Source of the DNA: Annona cherimola
Taxonomy: Eukaryota; Streptophyta; Magnoliopsida; Magnoliales; Annonaceae
Reading direction: 5' to 3'
DNA: 64,000 nt
NCBI GenBank assembly: GCA_030490835.1
Contig: CM059973.1
Span: 81,359,221-81,423,220, forward strand
The notes under the pieces were generated by a model. That model was not told the origin of the DNA. It saw nothing but the letters and a program-made list of their open reading frames with translations, and did no database searches. Below, in pieces: positions 59,993 through 64,000 of the stretch (position 1 is the stretch's first letter; every line of letters begins with the position of its first letter). The position numbers and the translations under genes were made by a program.

Positions 59993-60432
59993 TGAAGTAG
60001 TTTCGAAGTGAAGCTAGGTGTTAACTTATGTTGACTCTCCATAGGCCATGCAAAAAGAAAATGGATTAGTCACATATTATAAATGAATTATATCCAATGA
60101 ACATTGCCTTGGTATGCCTTTCCAGGCAAAGACTAATAAAGGTTAAGAGTTAGGGAGATGTCGCAAGGCGTGGGATTAAGTCTCGGTTAATCACATAAAC
60201 TCTTGTGGTACAAAGGTTTATTCTCAAGATCACAATATAATACACCCAAGTGCATTAGGTCTTTAGTGCACTTGGTGCAATGTACTATTTGGGTGCAATT
60301 TTTTATTTTTATAAAATTATTAATGTAGATATATTTAACCTATAAATTAAGTTTTATTTTTTTTTTCTAAATGCATATATTTGTTTTAAATTTTCAGAAA
60401 TAGAAATGCTATAGTTATTCAATCATTCTCAC

Positions 60433-60959
60433 GATGCATTTGGGAAGCGATAAAACTTTTAATGTAAAAATTTTTGAAATGAGAGAAAAGAATAAGATAG
60501 CACAGTGGTAGAATGAAGAGCCGTTAAAAGACGTGTGTTTGAAAAGTGATAACACTTTTGGATGAAAAGTTTTTTTGTATAAAAATCGTTAAATTGATAG
60601 AAAATAATTTGATGTGATAAAAGAATAAATGGAATAAAGTTAAAATAGATAGATTAGTTATATAGGTAATTGTATAAAAATGATCGGAAAGTAGGGTAAT
60701 TTGCACAGGAGAATGTGAAGAAATAATTAAAAAATAGGATAATTATAAAAAGTGAAAAGTTTTATATTGAAAAGTTTTTTTTGTTGTCAAACGCATCCTA
60801 AAGTTAAAATAAATAAATTAGTTATAGGAATCATTGTCTAAAAATAAGTAAAAATTACAGTAATTGTATAAAAAGTTGTGAAAAAATAATTAAAAAATAA
60901 AATAATTGTAAATAAGAAGTTTTCATAAAAAAAAATTTGTTAAGTGACCAAACGTACCT
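60433..60959. mobile_element. Tourist-like MITE, copy 6, split by copy 7
   Basis: The 5' part (60433-60527, with GCGATAAAACTTTTAATG) and the 3' part (60802-60959, with AGTTAAAATAAATAAATTAG to CCAAACGTACC) are the two halves of one family member. They are interrupted by the complete copy at 60528-60798. Confidence 0.65.
60528..60798. mobile_element. Tourist-like MITE, copy 7, nested in copy 6
   Basis: The ends are GACGTGTGTTTG and CAAACGCATCC, with TAA on both sides (60525-60527 and 60799-60801). The core matches the family. Confidence 0.68.
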
Positions 60960-61250
60960 TACTTAAGTAGGCTCATTCTAGCTCAATTTAAACGAACCGA
61001 TCAATGCTCGTCCCTTTGTCAAATCCTGTCGGTGGGCCGCCTCACAATGACGCAAGTGCCACATCCAATTCTTTCCTCCGTTGTTTTTGATTCCTGGCTG
61101 CTTGTAATCGTGTTGTACCTGGGCCCACGAGCTTATGGTGCGCTATCCCAACTGGAACGGTCATCATATGATATAACATATATTCCACTCCACATTAAGG
61201 CAAACCGTTCACACATTTTCATTGTGCAGTACATCGACAGCACGTGGATC

Positions 61251-61734
61251 AACTGCGCACCGTCCAGCTTAGTGGTGTCCGGTTGGGTCCTCCCCACGAG
61301 CCAACGTGACAGAAATAGAATTGGGAGCTGACAGGCATCGGTGGGTGACTCCCACTCCCCCAGAAAACCGCGGCCTCCACGGCGACCCGACAGCTCTTTG
61401 CTTGCGTCGGCTATGGTGCGTACTACTACTGCTGCTGTCGACTGTGTGCCCGTTTATTCACAACTAGTCCTACACAGCGAATCTCTCTCTTTGGTCGGGG
61501 CCGAATCAATGAATGATTTGCTCCCCTACTCTTAATTAGGATTAAGTAACCCATAGTCCCGGAAAAAAAAAGGATTAAGCGACCCATTGGTTGCCTGATT
61601 GATGATCCACAAGCGACGGCTAAGACTGCGGGGAGCGTAGTAGACTACAAATCACGGTGGTCCATAGAACTACGAAATGATATAGAAATTGAAAAGAGGT
61701 CGCACCGTCCCCATGCCCTTTTTGTGCTATAAAA
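61251..61734 (+). promoter_or_regulatory. AOC promoter: upstream G-box and TATA box
   Basis: TATAAAA lies at 61728-61734, 110 bp before the AOC start codon, with a pyrimidine-rich CCTTTCTTCTC just downstream as at many plant start sites. A perfect G-box CACGTG lies at 61251-61256. The poly(A) stub at 61539-61587 falls between the two. Confidence 0.7.
61539..61587 (+). repeat. Poly(A)-stub insertion in the AOC promoter
   Basis: GGATTAAGTAACCCAT (61539-61554) recurs as GGATTAAGCGACCCAT (61572-61587), with two differences. The insert is AGTCCCGG plus nine A's. Confidence 0.72.
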
Positions 61735-61843
61735 TGGGCTCCTTTCTTCTCAGTGCTTCCACGTCCAGCGTTGTCCTAGATCAAGAGCTTAGAGTTCCAA
61801 ACCCAAGCCCAAGCCTTTGTTACTCCGCCACTTGCCCCAGTCA

Positions 61844-63169
61844 ATGGCTGCGATTTCACCTCCCGTAGTCTCCCTCAAACCGTCCGGCAGCAGGCAAGCC
61901 CCGGTCTTCGGCTCCTTCTCGCGATCTTTGACCCTCCCGAACGCGTTTGGATCCTCCGACAGATCCTTCATTTCAGAAAGTATCCGTCTTGATGCTGCTA
62001 CCCAGAAGTCGAGAAGCATGCCTGCACGCCTTGTTCCAAAGGCCTCAGCTAACTCAAGACCAAGTACTACTCTCCCCACATCAATACCTCCCTCCTCATT
62101 CGCACGCGCGTGGAGGAATCCACGTGTCGCTACATCTTGGCCGGGCATCCAGCTGATGATTGCTTCGGTATCCGACCACGCCCGATCCACATGCAAATCT
62201 GCGGTTCGATTCATCAAGCTCCCCAAGTGCTCGAATCGCTGAAGCATTCCTAGCCCCGCCTTTGTAGTTTATAGTTTATAGTTTATACCAGACTTCTGCG
62301 ATTCGCAGCACGTGTAGAGCTGCAACACGTGGTATATGAATCCATGCCGCTCACCACGTATATGGGACCTTTGAATACGGCTTTTTGGGCGTGCATTATT
62401 AAAATGCACAAATAGTACATGCGACGCAATTGTTGCGCGCTTGGAATCTCAGCCGAGGTTATTAGAATAATGACACTGGCATCGCTTAGCACGTGACTAT
62501 TTCTGACCAACCCCCTTTTCTGTTGGGTCTTGATCTTTCAGCAGGCGACGTGCAAGAGCTGTGCGTGTACGAGATCAACGAACGAGATCGTGGGAGCCCG
62601 GCCTATCTCCGGCTGAGCCAGAAATCCGTGAATTCGCTGGGCGATCTTGTCCCCTTTAGCAACAAGGTATCTGATTTATGTTCCATTACGCAGTTTCGCT
62701 ACTAGCGTTTTATTTATTTCACGAAGATTTACGTGGGCGGACGGTGGCTGTTGTTATATACATACAGATCTACCACGGAAACCTTGAAAAACGTCTGGGC
62801 ATCACGGCAGGTATATGCATCCTGATCCAGCACGTGGAGGAGAAGCAAGGAGACCGCTACGAGGCAATCTTCAGCTTCTACTTCGGGGATTACGGCCATA
62901 TTTCAGTGCAAGGGCCGTATTTGACGTACGAAGATACGACTTTGGCTGTGACTGGTGGGTCTGGCATCTTCGAAGGGGTTTATGCGCAGGTGAAGCTTCA
63001 GCAGCTCGTTTTCCCGTTCAAGATTTTCTACACTTTTTATCTCAAGGGAATCCCCGAGCTGCCGGCCGAATTGCTGGGCCAGCCCGTGCCACCCAGTCCC
63101 AGCGTCGAGGCCTCTCCCGCGGCAAAGGCTACCGAGCCACACGCCTGCATTCCCAACTTTACCAATTAA
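61844..63169 (+). CDS. AOC: Allene oxide cyclase, chloroplast
   Basis: There are three exons: 61844-62063, 62542-62666 and 62768-63169, giving 248 aa. An AG three bases further (exon from 62545) is an equally in-frame acceptor for exon 2. Residues 1 to about 73 are Ser/Arg/Pro-rich, as in a plastid transit peptide. The mature part begins [18 protein letters not shown] and continues through [42 protein letters not shown] and [12 protein letters not shown] to the C-terminal NFTN. These are the conserved AOC barrel signatures, including the YEINE glutamate and the cysteine of TAGIC that line the active site. AOC is a trimeric plastid enzyme that cyclises 12,13-epoxy-octadecatrienoic acid (made by allene oxide synthase) to cis-(+)-OPDA, fixing the stereochemistry of jasmonates. 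Length is normal and no damage is seen. A TATA box and G-boxes suggest jasmonate-responsive control. Confidence 0.95.
62121..62495 (+). promoter_or_regulatory. Four G-boxes (CACGTG) in AOC intron 1
   Basis: Perfect CACGTG palindromes lie at 62121-62126, 62309-62314, 62326-62331 and 62490-62495, all within the first intron. G-boxes are bound by bHLH factors such as MYC2, the central jasmonate regulator. That they act as an intronic enhancer is inference. Confidence 0.7.
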
Positions 63170-63578
63170 AATAAGAGGATAGAACTGGGTACTAGTTCCA
63201 TCAAGCATTGCCCGCTTTCCATGCTGCGCTTGGGCTTGTGGGGGATGTTGGAGCTTTCTAGAGAGAGGTACTGAGTTGCATGTGAAATAATGATGATGTT
63301 GCTTTGTCGTTCTAGATCAAATGGCTTGCTTTATTTGTGGTTTTTGCCAAGACTTCAAATCGAATGAGAAAAGAGAGTAGCCTTATTCTGATGCCTTACT
63401 GTTCTAACATTATACACTCGAATACTCATTAAGAAATTCTACAATAACTGGAAGGTTTCCTGCTGCCAAGTCTGGAATGCAGAAGGCTGTTATAATTTAC
63501 AAATGAAATACACTCATTCTACCACTTACTATGCACTATTGCTATGCTGTTGCTTGATGATGATGATGATGCTACACT
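63170..63578. other. AOC 3' UTR and short intergenic space
   Basis: It contains the AOC 3' UTR. AATAATG at about 63286 might serve for polyadenylation. No gene is seen. Confidence 0.5.
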
Positions 63579-63818
63579 TCATCTCCTCCCACCTTCCATT
63601 TCATCGAGTATTGTAGGTTTCCGCCCCCTAGATTGTTCTGTGTGCTTGTTTTCTTCCTCTTGGATGTACACGGACTCCAACTCCAAGGGCTGTACGATGA
63701 GGGTATTTGCAGTGTTGCCTTGTTGAGCAGCGAGCCTTCTTTCATCCAGCATTCGAAGATATGCATAAGATCCGGAACCTACTCTCGAACCAAAAATGCA
63801 GTGAAGAGAATTAGTCAT
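63579..63818 (-). CDS. Possible terminal exon of a gene entering from the right
   Basis: The minus-strand frame reads SGSYAYLRMLDERRLAAQQG through NTLIVQPLELESVYIQEEEN to a stop at 63579. It looks like a real polar C-terminus. A TAG|G acceptor-like site at about 63783 and intron-like AT-rich DNA further right would fit a last exon. I do not recognise the family, and the frame may be fortuitous. Confidence 0.3.
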   Translation of the reverse strand: MTNSLHCIFGSRVGSGSYAYLRMLDERRLAAQQGNTANTLIVQPLELESVYIQEEENKHTEQSRGRKPTILDEMEGGRR

Positions 63819-64000
63819 GATGGCAAGAAAGTTTGCAAATTTTTTTTTTAACCATTTGCTCTCTCCACTTTCTAATGTAAGAGCTTTTGTTTGGACATTT
63901 CAATTCCACGAAGGAGAAGAGGGAAAAGTTCTACAGTGGGACATCGGAGTATAAACATGCATACCAAGAAGAAAGAAATAGAACTCAAAACGAATTTACC

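Noticed and set aside
61789..62247. 152-codon minus-strand frame
   Set aside because: It is antisense to AOC exon 1, whose sense translation and splice sites are clear; the frame is a shadow of GC-rich sequence.

Overview
This is nuclear DNA from a flowering plant. Genes are sparse, have many introns with GT...AG junctions, and sit in AT-rich DNA full of small non-autonomous transposons. Protein families seen include allene oxide cyclase, a WIP zinc-finger protein, a PPR protein of the PLS class and a chloroplast DUF2854 protein. The low-GC exons and long AT-rich introns argue against a grass; I cannot name the species.

Five complete protein-coding genes are supported: (1) a CDCA7-related zf-4CXXC_R1 protein with a DDT/WHIM-like region, + strand, 10412-15550, 12 exons, 587 aa; (2) a chloroplast DUF2854 membrane protein, - strand, 16958-22204, 9 exons, 283 aa, convergent with the first; (3) a WIP-family C2H2 zinc-finger transcription factor, - strand, 38558-39521, 2 exons, 268 aa; (4) an intronless PPR protein of the E/E+ subclass, + strand, 48057-50234, 725 aa, close to Arabidopsis At3g47840; (5) allene oxide cyclase (AOC), + strand, 61844-63169, 3 exons, 248 aa, with a cluster of G-boxes in intron 1. 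A sixth gene may begin at the right edge (63579-63818, - strand). The genes do not form a functional cluster.

Layout. 1-7.0 kb: remnants of an LRR receptor kinase (RLK7/HAIKU2 type) broken up by two related LTR-like elements in opposite orientation; one of them carries a hAT insertion. 8.2-10.06 kb: two hAT-like elements of one family side by side, directly upstream of gene 1. 10.4-22.2 kb: the two convergent genes, with MITEs and a minisatellite in the introns. 22.2-38.5 kb: gene-poor DNA with a SINE end, an LTR remnant, a recent 203-bp tandem duplication, a scrambled fructokinase pseudogene, hairpin MITEs and many tiny poly(A) insertions. 38.5-40 kb: the WIP gene and its promoter. 40.6-47.9 kb: a dense run of hAT-like and Tourist-like MITEs ending at the PPR gene. 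48-53.4 kb: the PPR gene, then a chimeric block joining a SNF2 ATPase fragment to an inverted copy of the PPR gene's own 5' end. 53.4-61.2 kb: MITEs, one nested in its own family, and a near-perfect hairpin. 61.2-64 kb: AOC.

The most notable signals are the SNF2/inverted-PPR chimera, at least nine poly(A)-stub insertions with target-site duplications, the four G-boxes in AOC intron 1, and several long inverted repeats that could make hairpin RNA. I saw no transposase, reverse transcriptase, viral, rRNA, tRNA or CRISPR sequence.
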